Shown here in pieces: positions 27,069 to 34,257 of a stretch of 64,000 nt of DNA. The notes under the pieces are model-generated. The model had not been told where the DNA came from, did not search any database, and saw only the letters and a list, made by a program, of their open reading frames with translations. Location of the stretch: positions 806,001 through 870,000 of the forward strand of contig CAWAHD010000001.1 in NCBI GenBank assembly GCA_963781785.1, written 5' to 3'. The position numbers and the translations under genes are program-made. Each line of letters starts with the position of its first letter. Position 1 is the stretch's first letter. Source of the DNA: CAWAHD01 sp963781785. Its GTDB lineage: Bacteria > Planctomycetota > Planctomycetia > Isosphaerales > Isosphaeraceae.

Positions 27069-27330
27069 ATGATGGCTTATCGCGTGTTCACCCTACCGGT
27101 GCGCGACCTTAGAGTGGCGGAGACGAAGTTGAACGGGTTTCTGGCGAGCCACCGGGTGTTGTCGGTCGATCGACGGTTCGCTCTAGACGGCGAGCGTTCG
27201 TTCTGGACGTTCTGCGTGGATTACAAGACGGCACCGTGGTTCTTGGGGAATCGCATCAATTCACCATTCGCGACCCCAAGGAGCGAGTCGTCACCAAGGC
27301 GGTCAGGCAAATCGTTTACGGTGCTGGAGT
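27069..27330 (+). pseudogene. Truncated HRDC-type DGR accessory gene followed by a reverse-transcriptase-like scrap
   Basis: From the ATG at 27069 the frame encodes MMAYRVFTLPVRDLRVAE, NGFLASHRVLSVDRRF and SFWTFCVDY, the N-terminal ~60 residues of small HRDC-domain proteins that accompany DGR reverse transcriptases in planctomycetes. It is then cut off. In a second frame from a GTG at 27236 the next ~30 codons read HQFTIRDPKERVVTKAV, which resembles the first conserved block of DGR and related reverse transcriptases (F-x-I-x-D-P-K-x-R). Both pieces stop before the 135-bp repeat at 27358. I am fairly confident of the HRDC-type fragment and less so of the RT fragment. Confidence 0.5.
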
Positions 27331-27357
27331 TCTTTCCGTGGTCTCCTGCTTTTCCGT

Positions 27358-27492
27358 TCTCGGAGCGTGCAGCCAAGTCCAGGTCGCCGTCCCGCGCCGG
27401 GTGATTTCGGTTGCTCGGACGAATGAAGCCCAGGCCACGCGGGTCTGGTAGGTCTGCGGACTCGAACGCCCCGCCGGGCGCATCTCATCGAG
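27358..27492. repeat. 135-bp dispersed repeat, copy 1
   Basis: Begins near CTCGGAGCGTGCAGCC and ends near CATCTCATCGAG. Copies 2 and 3 are at 28503-28649 and 31730-31865. This copy has CCACGCGGG where the others have GCCCGGCGGG, so its 10-bp terminal hairpin is weakened. It directly follows the broken HRDC/RT remnants. Confidence 0.88.
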
Positions 27493-27661
27493 GGCGAAGT
27501 GTGTGGTGACTCCTCTGTGGAAACCGTGTACCATGAAAACAGCGAGTCAGCCACGGCAGCCATTGGGGACACTTGCGATGGGCAAACTCGTACATTGACC
27601 GAGGATCGCAGGGCCTTTGGTCAAATTCCGCTCGATCGCTCAGACCAACATCGACGGAGCC

Positions 27662-28309
27662 ATGACGATGTCCACGATCACGCCTACGCAACCGGTTACT
27701 CCGCCACAGGGTCCGGCGGCGCCGGCGTTCGCAGATGTGTATCGCATGGATGTCGACGAGTTCGACCGCATCGCCGATCTGCTCAAAGCCGAACGGGTCG
27801 AATTGATCGACGGGTTCATCGTCGAGAGAGGTGCTATGGACCCGCCCCATGTGCTTTCATCGGAGAAATTACGACGCAAGCTCGACCGAATGCTGCCCGA
27901 TGGCTGGTTCGTCCGAGAAGATAAGCCGGTTCAGGTGCATCGCACTTATGAACCACTGCCTGATCTCGCGGTCGTGGAGGGCGATCCCGATACCTATGAG
28001 AATCGTCACCCGGCGCCCGCCGATGTCGCGATTGCGATCGAGATTTCGGATTCGACGCTGACGAGGGACCGTGGTGAAAAGCAGGTCAATTATGCGCGTG
28101 GCGGCATATCCGTTTATTGGATCGTCAACCTGATCGACCGCCAGGTCGAGGTCTACAGCGGCCCGAGCGCGGACAGATATTCTTCGTGCATCACCTTCAA
28201 ACCCGGGCAGTCCGTACCCGTGGTGATCGACGGTGTAGAGGTCGGGCAGATCGCCGTCGCCGAGATCCTGCCACGGACCGGGCCGGCGGCCGGGAGCAAC
28301 GGGCCCTGA
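27662..28309 (+). CDS. Uma2-family (DUF820) PD-(D/E)XK endonuclease-like protein
   Basis: 215 residues. Typical Uma2 features: YRMDVDEFDRIADLL, RVELIDGFIVERGAMDPPH, PLPDLAVVEGDP with the catalytic Asp, then VAIAIEISDSTLTRDRGEKQVNYARGG with the E-x-S/D and K parts of the nuclease core, and ISVYWIVNLIDRQVEVY. I took the ATG at 27662 (MTMSTITPTQ) rather than the upstream in-frame start. The family is massively duplicated in planctomycetes and cyanobacteria and its role is unknown. The gene sits between pieces of the decayed retroelement. Confidence 0.9.
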   Translation: MTMSTITPTQPVTPPQGPAAPAFADVYRMDVDEFDRIADLLKAERVELIDGFIVERGAMDPPHVLSSEKLRRKLDRMLPDGWFVREDKPVQVHRTYEPLPDLAVVEGDPDTYENRHPAPADVAIAIEISDSTLTRDRGEKQVNYARGGISVYWIVNLIDRQVEVYSGPSADRYSSCITFKPGQSVPVVIDGVEVGQIAVAEILPRTGPAAGSNGP

Positions 28310-28355
28310 TACGCGATAACCTTCCAGCGGGCGGCGGCCAGACCCTCGTCTGCTC

Positions 28356-28451
28356 CGGGGCGGGGCGTAGAGCAATCAACCCGCGAACGTCCGCTCGGCC
28401 AACCGTAACAGGAACGCGCCGACGAACCGCAACAACAACAACGGGTTCTGC
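28356..28451 (+). repeat. DGR template-repeat-like sequence (TR)
   Basis: Read from 28356 this non-coding sequence gives R-G-G-A-stop-S-N-Q-P-A-N-V-R-S-A-N-R-N-R-N and then A-P-T-N-R-N-N-N-N-G-F. Asn is always AAC apart from one AAT (28374-28376), including four consecutive AAC codons at 28431-28442. This is the textbook composition of a DGR template for an FGE/C-type-lectin target. It aligns gap-free over 32 codons with the VR at 26808 but differs at non-A positions too, so it is a relative rather than the direct template. A TAG where the conserved Trp codon should be shows it is not coding. A GCGGGA...TCCCGC hairpin follows about 15-20 bases later. Confidence 0.7.
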
Positions 28452-28502
28452 CCGGCCAGTACTTGGCGCGGGATGAATGTCCCGCACCGCCAGAATCCGA
28501 GA

Positions 28503-28649
28503 GCGAGCTTTTCGTCTCGGAGCGTGCAGCCAAGTCCAGGTCGCCGCCCCGTGCCGGGTGATTTCGGTTGCTCGCACGAATGAAGCCCAAGCCCGGCGGG
28601 TCTGGTAGGTCTTCGGACTCAAACGCCCCGCCGGGCACATCTCATCGAG
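28503..28649. repeat. 135-bp dispersed repeat, copy 2
   Basis: Follows the TR-like sequence by about 50 bases. It contains the inverted pair GCCCGGCGGG / CCCGCCGGGC separated by about 26 bases, giving a 10-bp stem, and an eight-base-scale internal duplication (AAGCCC twice) that copy 3 lacks. Confidence 0.88.
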
Positions 28650-28695
28650 CGCTCAGTTCATGGCGCCGCGGCATCGCAAATCCGGCTCTTTGGCT

Positions 28696-29058
28696 CTACC
28701 TGTCGGACGGGCCCAGAATTGCGTCCAGGCGGCTTTTCCAGTGCTCTGGGGAGGCCTGAATTTCCTCAAGGAACCGGCAGGCCATCCCCGAGGGCACCCG
28801 GCGCCCCTGCTCCCAGGATCGGACGGTCTTGACGTCGACTCCCAGGAATTGGCCGAAGATCGGCTGGCTGACGCCGAACATCGCGCGGATTCCCTTGACC
28901 TCATCGGGACCAAACGTCCGCGGTGTCAGATCGAGCTTCACCCGACGGACAGTGTAAAGCTGCTCGATCGGCGCGCCTGCCTCGATCGCGTCGCGAAAGC
29001 GCTCCAAGGCCGCTATGATCTTCTTACCCTTCGGCGTGAGCTTCGACCCCCGCTTCAT
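28696..29058 (-). CDS. Helix-turn-helix regulator, HigA/NadS-type antitoxin
   Basis: 120 residues from the ATG at 29058. After a basic N terminus (MKRGSKLTPKGKKIIAALER) and a linker, the C-terminal half has an XRE-type helix-turn-helix: IRAMFGVSQPIFGQFLGV followed by VKTVRSWEQGRRVPSG. This is the layout of HigA2/NadS antitoxins, normally encoded directly after a RelE/HigB toxin. The region upstream (29059-29209) has only a short open frame without toxin similarity, so the toxin seems lost. Confidence 0.75.
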   Translation of the reverse strand: MKRGSKLTPKGKKIIAALERFRDAIEAGAPIEQLYTVRRVKLDLTPRTFGPDEVKGIRAMFGVSQPIFGQFLGVDVKTVRSWEQGRRVPSGMACRFLEEIQASPEHWKSRLDAILGPSDR

Positions 29059-29924
29059 CGACAAAGATCTCAAGATGGAGGAAACTCGGCCATTCCGACG
29101 CTCGCCACGTGAATGGCGAAGAACCGCCGGACGAGTGTCCGTTCCGGGCCGCCATCCGCCGCCCTCCCTGGTCCGCCATCGAGCACCACCTCGAACGAAA
29201 GCGTACCACTGTGTAGAGGGGAATTCAATCCGCGATCTCTAGCGAACGATCAACTTGACACGTTGACTGGGCTGCTCTGGGCGGCTGCCTACGGTCGGTG
29301 GCGGCGTCCCGGGACCAAGCGCTCTGATTAGAGACACCCCCTTTTCGTGCAAGGGGCGAATCAGGGTTTGGACACGCCGGACAGCTTCTGTCGCATTGTG
29401 CATTGTTGAGGTCCATTCCGTTCGTGCCTCATCCCGGGGCTTGCTCCAGGAGACATCCCAGCGCGGCCTTCGGCCGCAGCCAAGCACGAAATCCACGCTG
29501 CGGCGTTCGGCCGCAGCCAAGCACCAAATCCGAAACTCGAAATCCGAAATGGGAACTCAAAACCCAAGCCGCGACCTTCAGCCGCGGCCAAGCACCAAAT
29601 TCGAAACTCGAAATCCGAACCGGGGAATCGGGAATCAGTGTTCGGTGCACAATTGTGGGATCATATCCGCTCTACTCTCCACTCTATCGGCGCCTCGCCG
29701 CCGTTGGCAGTTGTCAGAGTGAGCATCGAAGCTCCCATGGAGGACCGGGTCACCGGGCGCCATGTTTTGTGTTCTTCGGTGATCCCAAGCCGCGCTGCGG
29801 TGGAGCGCAATCCCGGGTTTTGCGTGGGCATGCGAGCGAAACGCAGAGACTTGCGGTATAATCGGGAGCAGATTCAGAGGCGATGGCCACTCGCCAAGAC
29901 CGGGTTCGCGGAGACCAAGAAGTC
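29059..29924. other. Non-coding stretch with hairpin repeats
   Basis: About 870 bases. The first 150 bases, where a toxin gene would be expected upstream of the helix-turn-helix gene, hold no recognisable toxin. The middle contains the repeat cluster at 29455-29613. Nothing else is supported. Confidence 0.5.
29455..29613. repeat. Hairpin repeat cluster (family D, three degenerate copies)
   Basis: Three units combine a GC hairpin (GCGGCCTTCGGCCGC or variants GCGGCGTTCGGCCGC and CGCGACCTTCAGCCGCGG) with AGCCAAGCAC and an A-rich tail AAATCCGAAACTCGAAATC. They lie near 29461, 29500 and 29568. The stems could form in RNA on either strand. Confidence 0.75.
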
Positions 29925-30251
29925 ATGAGCGCCGTGCACGGAATGAACACACTGACGATCGATCTTCCTGAAGGCATCCTGTCGGAACTCGCGCCAACAG
30001 CCGAATCGCTCGCCAAGGAAGTGCTGATCGCGGCGGCAATTGAGTGGTATCGTGAGGGTCGGATCTCGCAGGGCCAGGGTGCCCTCATCGCGAAAATGAG
30101 CCGAACGGAATTCCTCGATGAGCTGTTCAGGGCGAAGGTGCCAGCGTGTCAGGTGACCGCCGATGAACTGATGGAGGAAGTCGACCGTGCCGTCCAGGCG
30201 AATCGTCAACGCATCGCCGCTGATCCTGCTGGCCAAGGCCGAGCAATCTGA
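29925..30251 (+). CDS. UPF0175-family antitoxin
   Basis: 108 residues from ATG 29925 (an ATG at 29943 is the alternative). The sequence follows the UPF0175 pattern: LTIDLPEGILSELAP, then LAKEVLIAAAIEWYREGRISQGQGALI and MSRTEFLDELFRAKVP, an Arc/HTH-like DNA-binding antitoxin normally paired with a DUF3368 PIN-type toxin. That toxin is present only as a deleted remnant overlapping the 3' end of this gene. Confidence 0.82.
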   Translation: MSAVHGMNTLTIDLPEGILSELAPTAESLAKEVLIAAAIEWYREGRISQGQGALIAKMSRTEFLDELFRAKVPACQVTADELMEEVDRAVQANRQRIAADPAGQGRAI

Positions 30252-30420
30252 GCAGCGAGACTGCAAATCCCCTGTCTCGGCACGCTTGGTCTTGTGCTTA
30301 CGGCGAAACGCCTGGGCGTGATTTCGGAGGCGCGCCCCATGGTTGATCGGCTCCGGCAGGTCGGGCTCTATCTGGATGATGAGCTCGCAGACGAGACCTT
30401 CCGACGGATCGGGGAGTGAG
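30187..30420 (+). pseudogene. DUF3368 PIN-type toxin with its centre deleted
   Basis: From GTG 30187, overlapping the antitoxin end, the frame reads IVNASPLILLAKAE, the N terminus of DUF3368 toxins. After about 20 codons it runs into nonsense. In another frame from about 30276 to the TGA at 30418-30420 the C terminus is intact: LGTLGLVLTAKRLGVI, then MVDRLRQVGLYLDDELADET and FRRIGE. About 100 residues, including most PIN acidic residues, are missing, and the two ends are out of frame, so the toxin is dead. Confidence 0.75.
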
Positions 30421-30542
30421 GGTGGGCTGACGTTCCGATTAGCCCCATATTGCGGGCCAGGAGTCGGGAGTCGGGAAATGGCGATGGGAAAACCCATGCC
30501 ACATCTCCGCGCTGGCGGGCACACGAGCATCGCAGCGGAAAC

Positions 30543-30913
30543 TCACTGGCGACCTTGATCACCGAGCAACCCCTTCGCCTTGGCTCGCGCCATCAGGACC
30601 TCGCGTAGATTGGTCTGGGGCCCCTGGATCGCCTCGATTCTTCGCCGATTCTCCTTGGCCGCTTCGTCGCCCTTACTCAGGTAGTCCTCGAACGGGGCTG
30701 GGTCTAGCAGGTAACGGCTCACCACCGCGTAAACGTCGGCCAAGTTGAGCGTGTCGTAGGATTGAACAATGGCCTCCGGCGTAGCGCCAGCCTTGAAAGC
30801 GTCGATCACGAGTTCCAAGAGAACGCGGCTCTTGCCAACACGAAAAACACCAGAAGGCTCCTCCCGCAGGGGGACTGTGCGACCGAAAGCGATTCGAAAT
30901 CAACGCTTGTCAT
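30543..30913 (-). pseudogene. DUF433-type antitoxin with a frameshifted N terminus
   Basis: The main frame (from 30818 down) encodes LELVIDAFKAGATPEAIVQ, then LNLADVYAVVSRYLLDP and a charged C-terminal helix, the DUF433 HTH-like core. The N terminus is in two frames: from ATG 30913 MTSVDFESLSV, then after a net one-base shift VPLREEPSGVFRVGKSRVLL joins the core. The DUF5615 toxin that normally follows is absent. Confidence 0.65.
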
Positions 30914-31187
30914 GGGGCCTAGTCCTCCGTTTGAGTGTGTGTTGGTTCAGCATGAACTGGAAGACCCGCCGGTTCGAGTTAGCGAGTAAAGAAAAGGATC
31001 CTCGGCGAACTCAAGTGATTGTACAGGTCGTTAACACGGGGCCTACGGGTTCCTCCTCTTGCACCATTTTCATCAAACGACGACATCGACAAGCCCGACG
31101 AAGCCGCGAAGTGGCGGAAACAAACGGCGCAGTACCGGGTTAAGCCATGACCTGGTTCGGGCACAATGCGCGGCAGGAGGTGACCCC
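30914..31187. other. Spacer with a fragmentary C terminus
   Basis: About 270 bases before the DUF4058 remnant. A short frame ending at the TGA near 31148 (DDIDKPDEAAKWRKQTAQY) looks like the tail of a lost protein. An excellent Shine-Dalgarno sequence, AGGAGGTGA, closes the region just before 31188. Confidence 0.4.
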
Positions 31188-31687
31188 ATGCCGATGCACG
31201 ATTGGTCACGAGTCCCGGCGGGCCTGTTCCACGATTTCCACCAAACCTGGTCGATCCAGATCAAGTTGGCGCTCAATGCCGGAATCCTGCCGAAGGGTCT
31301 CTCCGCCCTGGTCGAACGACGAAGTGGCCCACGGGAATCGGACGTTCTGGCCATCGAGAGCCTTGGCAGGTCGCGCTCGGAATTCGGTACTGACGCCGGC
31401 GTGGCGACGTCGGTGCCTCCCGTCACTCGATTCGTGGGCCGAACCTCGAAGCAAATCTACGCTTCCCGCGCGAACCGCATCGTAGTCAAGCACCGCCTCG
31501 GGCGCACGATCGCCGTGATCGAATTGGCGTTGGCGACGTTCTGCCGAATATGCCGCTTTTCCTGAGAAATGGATGGCAGGTGCCCGTGCCGCTGGAATCG
31601 ACTTATCTCGCAACCTGGAACACCAGCCCCGAGGAGTTCCGCGTGGCCGTGGAGACCGGCGTGATGCCGGAACTGGATGCCGAGTGA
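31188..31687 (+). pseudogene. DUF4058-family protein with internal deletion
   Basis: Starts at ATG 31188 behind a perfect AGGAGGTGA. The N-terminal part MPMHDWSRVPAGLFHDFHQ and LALNAGILPKGLSALVERR, then RIVVKHRLGRTIAVIEL, is standard for this planctomycete family. The frame then breaks and the C terminus continues in another frame: LPNMPLFLRNGWQVPVPL, STYLATWNTSPEEFRVAVE, ending at the TGA near 31687. About 80-100 central residues are missing. The 135-bp repeat follows 43 bases later. Confidence 0.78.
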
Positions 31688-31729
31688 GATCCCGCACGGC
31701 TGGGCGCTGCCGTGCTGCGCCCGAAGAAA

Positions 31730-31865
31730 GCGAGCCTTTCGTCTCGGAGCGTGCAGCCAAGTCCAGGTCGCCGTCCCGTGCCGGGTGATTTCGGTTGCTC
31801 GGACGAATGAAGCCCGGCGGGTCTGGTAGGTCTTCAGACTCGAACGCCCCGCCGGGCACATCTCT
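31730..31865. repeat. 135-bp dispersed repeat, copy 3
   Basis: Nearly identical to copy 2 but without the duplicated AAGCCC. The terminal inverted pair GCCCGGCGGG / CCCGCCGGGC is perfect. It lies immediately downstream of the DUF4058 remnant. Confidence 0.9.
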
Positions 31866-31992
31866 GCGGTGCCATCGTCAGGCTTCTCCCCCCGCGGGGG
31901 CCGCTCGGTTTAATCCAAGGCATGGCCGCCCTGGGGACGTCCGGTCGCCCGGAGCGAAATTCCCGACCGTCGGGGAGCGTCCGCTCTGATCG

Positions 31993-32094
31993 ATCCGGCT
32001 GACCAACGGCAACGTCCACCGGGCCGAGGTCCGCTGGTACGAGGCGCATGGCGTTGGCAGGCGGAAGATTAAGATCAAACGGCTTTTGGACTGA
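31993..32094 (+). pseudogene. Tail of a small conserved protein without a start codon
   Basis: The frame reads IRLTNGNVHRAEVRWYEAHG and VGRRKIKIKRLLD to the TGA at 32092-32094. It resembles small proteins found upstream of the next gene's family in cyanobacteria and planctomycetes (WYEAHGIGKK-type). The expected initiator ATG is replaced by TCG, so it is either inactive or begins at an ATC at 31993. It ends four bases before the next start. Confidence 0.5.
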
Positions 32095-32098
32095 ACCA

Positions 32099-32344
32099 AT
32101 GGCGGACCTTCCTGTCAGACCGGTATTCGCCGTCTGCGTCGCCAACGACGACTGTGACGACCTCTCGGTTGGGATGCTCTATCGGGTGTTGCCCGATGAG
32201 ACGGCGTCCGGTGAGGGCCTACTACGGGTCGTCGACGACTCGGGGGAGGACTATCTCTATCCAGCGAGCCGCTTCGTCGTGGTCCAAGTGCCGCAGTCGG
32301 AGGAGCAGAAACTCCTCGCCGTTGCATCGGCGAATGTTGCTTGA
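32099..32344 (+). CDS. Small conserved protein (SGEDYLYP family)
   Basis: 81 residues: FAVCVANDDCDDLSVGMLY, then LLRVVDDSGEDYLYPASRF. I recognise the pattern (x-C-x-x-N-[DE]-G ... DESGEDYLYP) from unnamed small proteins widespread in cyanobacteria and planctomycetes, often in toxin-antitoxin-rich loci and paired with the protein whose tail precedes it here. Function unknown. ATG 32099 is chosen because it starts the conserved part; the in-frame upstream extension overlaps the preceding fragment. Confidence 0.7.
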   Translation: MADLPVRPVFAVCVANDDCDDLSVGMLYRVLPDETASGEGLLRVVDDSGEDYLYPASRFVVVQVPQSEEQKLLAVASANVA

Positions 32345-32607
32345 TCCGACGATGTTGAATTCAAGGATTGGGCTCAACTAAATCCCGAGGTCAGAGAACT
32401 CCGGCTTTGGATAAAAGATATTACCAACGTCCACTTCGATCGCCGGAACACCATCGACCGTAAGACTTCACGGTCTCGAACCGTGAGGTTCGGTTCAGAG
32501 CTTTGCCAGGTGATGCCAGAACTTGGGATAGGTCTTCGCCAAGCAGCACGGTTGGGGATGGTGACGCCGGAGATCCTCAAGCCGGCCAAAACAATTGACA
32601 TCGCCAG
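32345..32607. other. Spacer, open but unrecognised
   Basis: About 260 bases. One plus-strand frame stays open for 88 codons to a TGA near 32612 (containing ELRLWIKDITNVHFDRRNT) but has no early start codon and no family match, so I do not call it. Confidence 0.35.
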
Positions 32608-32823
32608 TTCCTGAACGCCGACCTGATCGCCGCCGGGCTCTCGCCGTTCGCCCCCGAGCCCCAAAACGTGAGAGCAGCGCAACTCTTGCTGGAGCGAATC
32701 GGTGAGCTCGCCGCCGCCCGCGACGATTTCGGGTTCGAGACCACACTCTCTGGCCGCACCTATGCCCGCCTGCTCACCACGCTGAGGAGCGACGGTTACC
32801 GGATCGTGCTATTCTTCGACGAT
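32608..32823 (+). pseudogene. Zeta-toxin-like kinase fragment
   Basis: The frame from 32608 reads FLNADLIAAGLSPFAPEPQ, then LLLERIGELAAARDDFGFE and TTLSGRTYARLLTTLRSDG, YRIVLFF. This is the middle of the zeta-toxin / UDP-GlcNAc-kinase-like ATPases (COG4185). The Walker A P-loop that should precede it and the C-terminal third are both absent, so it cannot be active. The open frame continues artificially into the next gene. Confidence 0.72.
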
Positions 32824-33105
32824 GGCTCAGAGCCTGAATCCGAAACCCGATATCCGGGCAGAAAGCAACGCCGAATCGCCGCCACACTCGCAATTCGCTC
32901 TGGCCAGACCGATGTGGTTCTGGTAGAGTTCCCCGCGCGCGTTGCCGGAGTGAGCCTTCGTGCGCTCCTCGACCTATCTTGTCCGGCAGGCGCATCGACG
33001 AATGGATTCACGGCAGAACCCCGGACAGGACCAGGGTTCCGCGCTCTAGGTTCGAGACGGTCCGGACGAGACCACCGATCGAACCGACTGGAGAAGGATC
33101 TCCCC

Positions 33106-34257
33106 ATGAAATCGCCCATTGCCGCACTGGCCCTTGTCAGCGCGCTCGCGGCCAGCCCTGCCGGGGCGCAGACTCAAGAACAACCGTCCTTGTTCGGGCG
33201 CGTCCGAACGGGCTCGACACAGTCTTCGACGGGTTACACGGGGAGTGCCGCTGCACCCACGGAAGACCGCGTGATTCCCGCGTCCAAGGGCGTTGTGGAC
33301 TTGACCCCTCCCGATGAACTGAAGCCACCCCAGATCGACTTGCCCGACGAGCCGGTCGAGCCCTACCTCTTGACCAAGGAGGCCGGTCCTTTCATGGTTC
33401 TGGCCCGCGTATTCCGCGGTCCCCAGGCCGAAAAGATGGCCCTTGTCCTGGTCAAGGAGCTCCGCAACGACTATCACCTGCCCGCATATATCCTCAGGAC
33501 CAAGGATTATCCCGGCCGGAGCTTGATCCGCGGCACTCCTCCCACCGTGCCCAGCCAGACAATGGCTCCCAACATCAAGATGCCCGAGAAGATCCGGACG
33601 TTCGATGAAGCCGCTGTCCTGATCGGGAACGAAAAGACCCTCGCCGGCTCCGAGAAACTGTGGCGTGAGGTCAAGAAGCTCAAGCCGAAGTGCATTGACG
33701 AGATGTCCTCGCCCTTCTGGTGGCGCAAGGGATTGAGCGCCGCCATTCGCACCACCAATCCCTATGTCCCGTCTCAGAATCTGTTCCCACACCCCAAAGA
33801 CCGGCTGATTGTCCTCATGAACGCGGGAGACCGGAGCATCGTCAATTGCCCTGGCCGATACAGTCTGCAAATCGCTGAGTTCGCCGGACGGTCGGCCTAT
33901 GACTTCAATTCCCAGGTCACGGCGTTGCACCTTCTGTCCAACCTGAGCGACAGCCCATTGCGGCGCACCGCCAAGGACGCCGAGAAGATGGCCGAAACAC
34001 TGGCGAGGGCTCCGGAAGTCCGGAGACTCGGCCAGCCGATCTACGTTTTTCACGATCGGACGTCCAGCAAGGTTTTCATCGGCTCGTTCAGCTCACCGCA
34101 AGACCCGGCCGCCGGAGCGACGCGCGCCGAGCTCATCAAGAACGCGGTCTCACTGGCGAGCAAGAACGAGAGAGGCAGGAACGCGGTCGACACCATGATC
34201 GTTCCGGCCCTTGCCTTGACCGATTTGAACGATCTCAAGGGGAAGATCAGGGAATGA
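33106..34257 (+). CDS. Secreted planctomycete protein with a SPOR-like segment
   Basis: 383 residues from ATG 33106, with AGAAGGA eight bases upstream; the longer open frame includes the zeta fragment and is not real. A signal peptide (MKSPIAALALVSALAASPAG) is followed by a Pro-rich linker and a domain around GPFMVLARVFRGPQAEKMA and LVKELRNDYHLPAYILRT whose helix-strand pattern resembles SPOR/peptidoglycan-binding modules. Its stop overlaps the rdgB start (ATGA). Probably a cell-envelope protein; no enzyme motif seen. Confidence 0.7.
   Translation: MKSPIAALALVSALAASPAGAQTQEQPSLFGRVRTGSTQSSTGYTGSAAAPTEDRVIPASKGVVDLTPPDELKPPQIDLPDEPVEPYLLTKEAGPFMVLARVFRGPQAEKMALVLVKELRNDYHLPAYILRTKDYPGRSLIRGTPPTVPSQTMAPNIKMPEKIRTFDEAAVLIGNEKTLAGSEKLWREVKKLKPKCIDEMSSPFWWRKGLSAAIRTTNPYVPSQNLFPHPKDRLIVLMNAGDRSIVNCPGRYSLQIAEFAGRSAYDFNSQVTALHLLSNLSDSPLRRTAKDAEKMAETLARAPEVRRLGQPIYVFHDRTSSKVFIGSFSSPQDPAAGATRAELIKNAVSLASKNERGRNAVDTMIVPALALTDLNDLKGKIRE

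Noticed and set aside
28605..28640. tRNA-like sequence in the 135-bp repeat (GGTAGGTCTTCGGACTC)
   Set aside because: No acceptor stem, no TPsiC consensus and no CCA; it is part of the hairpin loop of the repeat.
32345..32612. 88-codon open stretch before the zeta fragment
   Set aside because: No start codon at its beginning, no family match; could be chance or an eroded gene.
32668..33105. N-terminal extension of the SPOR-like gene
   Set aside because: The upstream part encodes a zeta-toxin fragment followed by nonsense; the real protein starts with a signal peptide at 33106.
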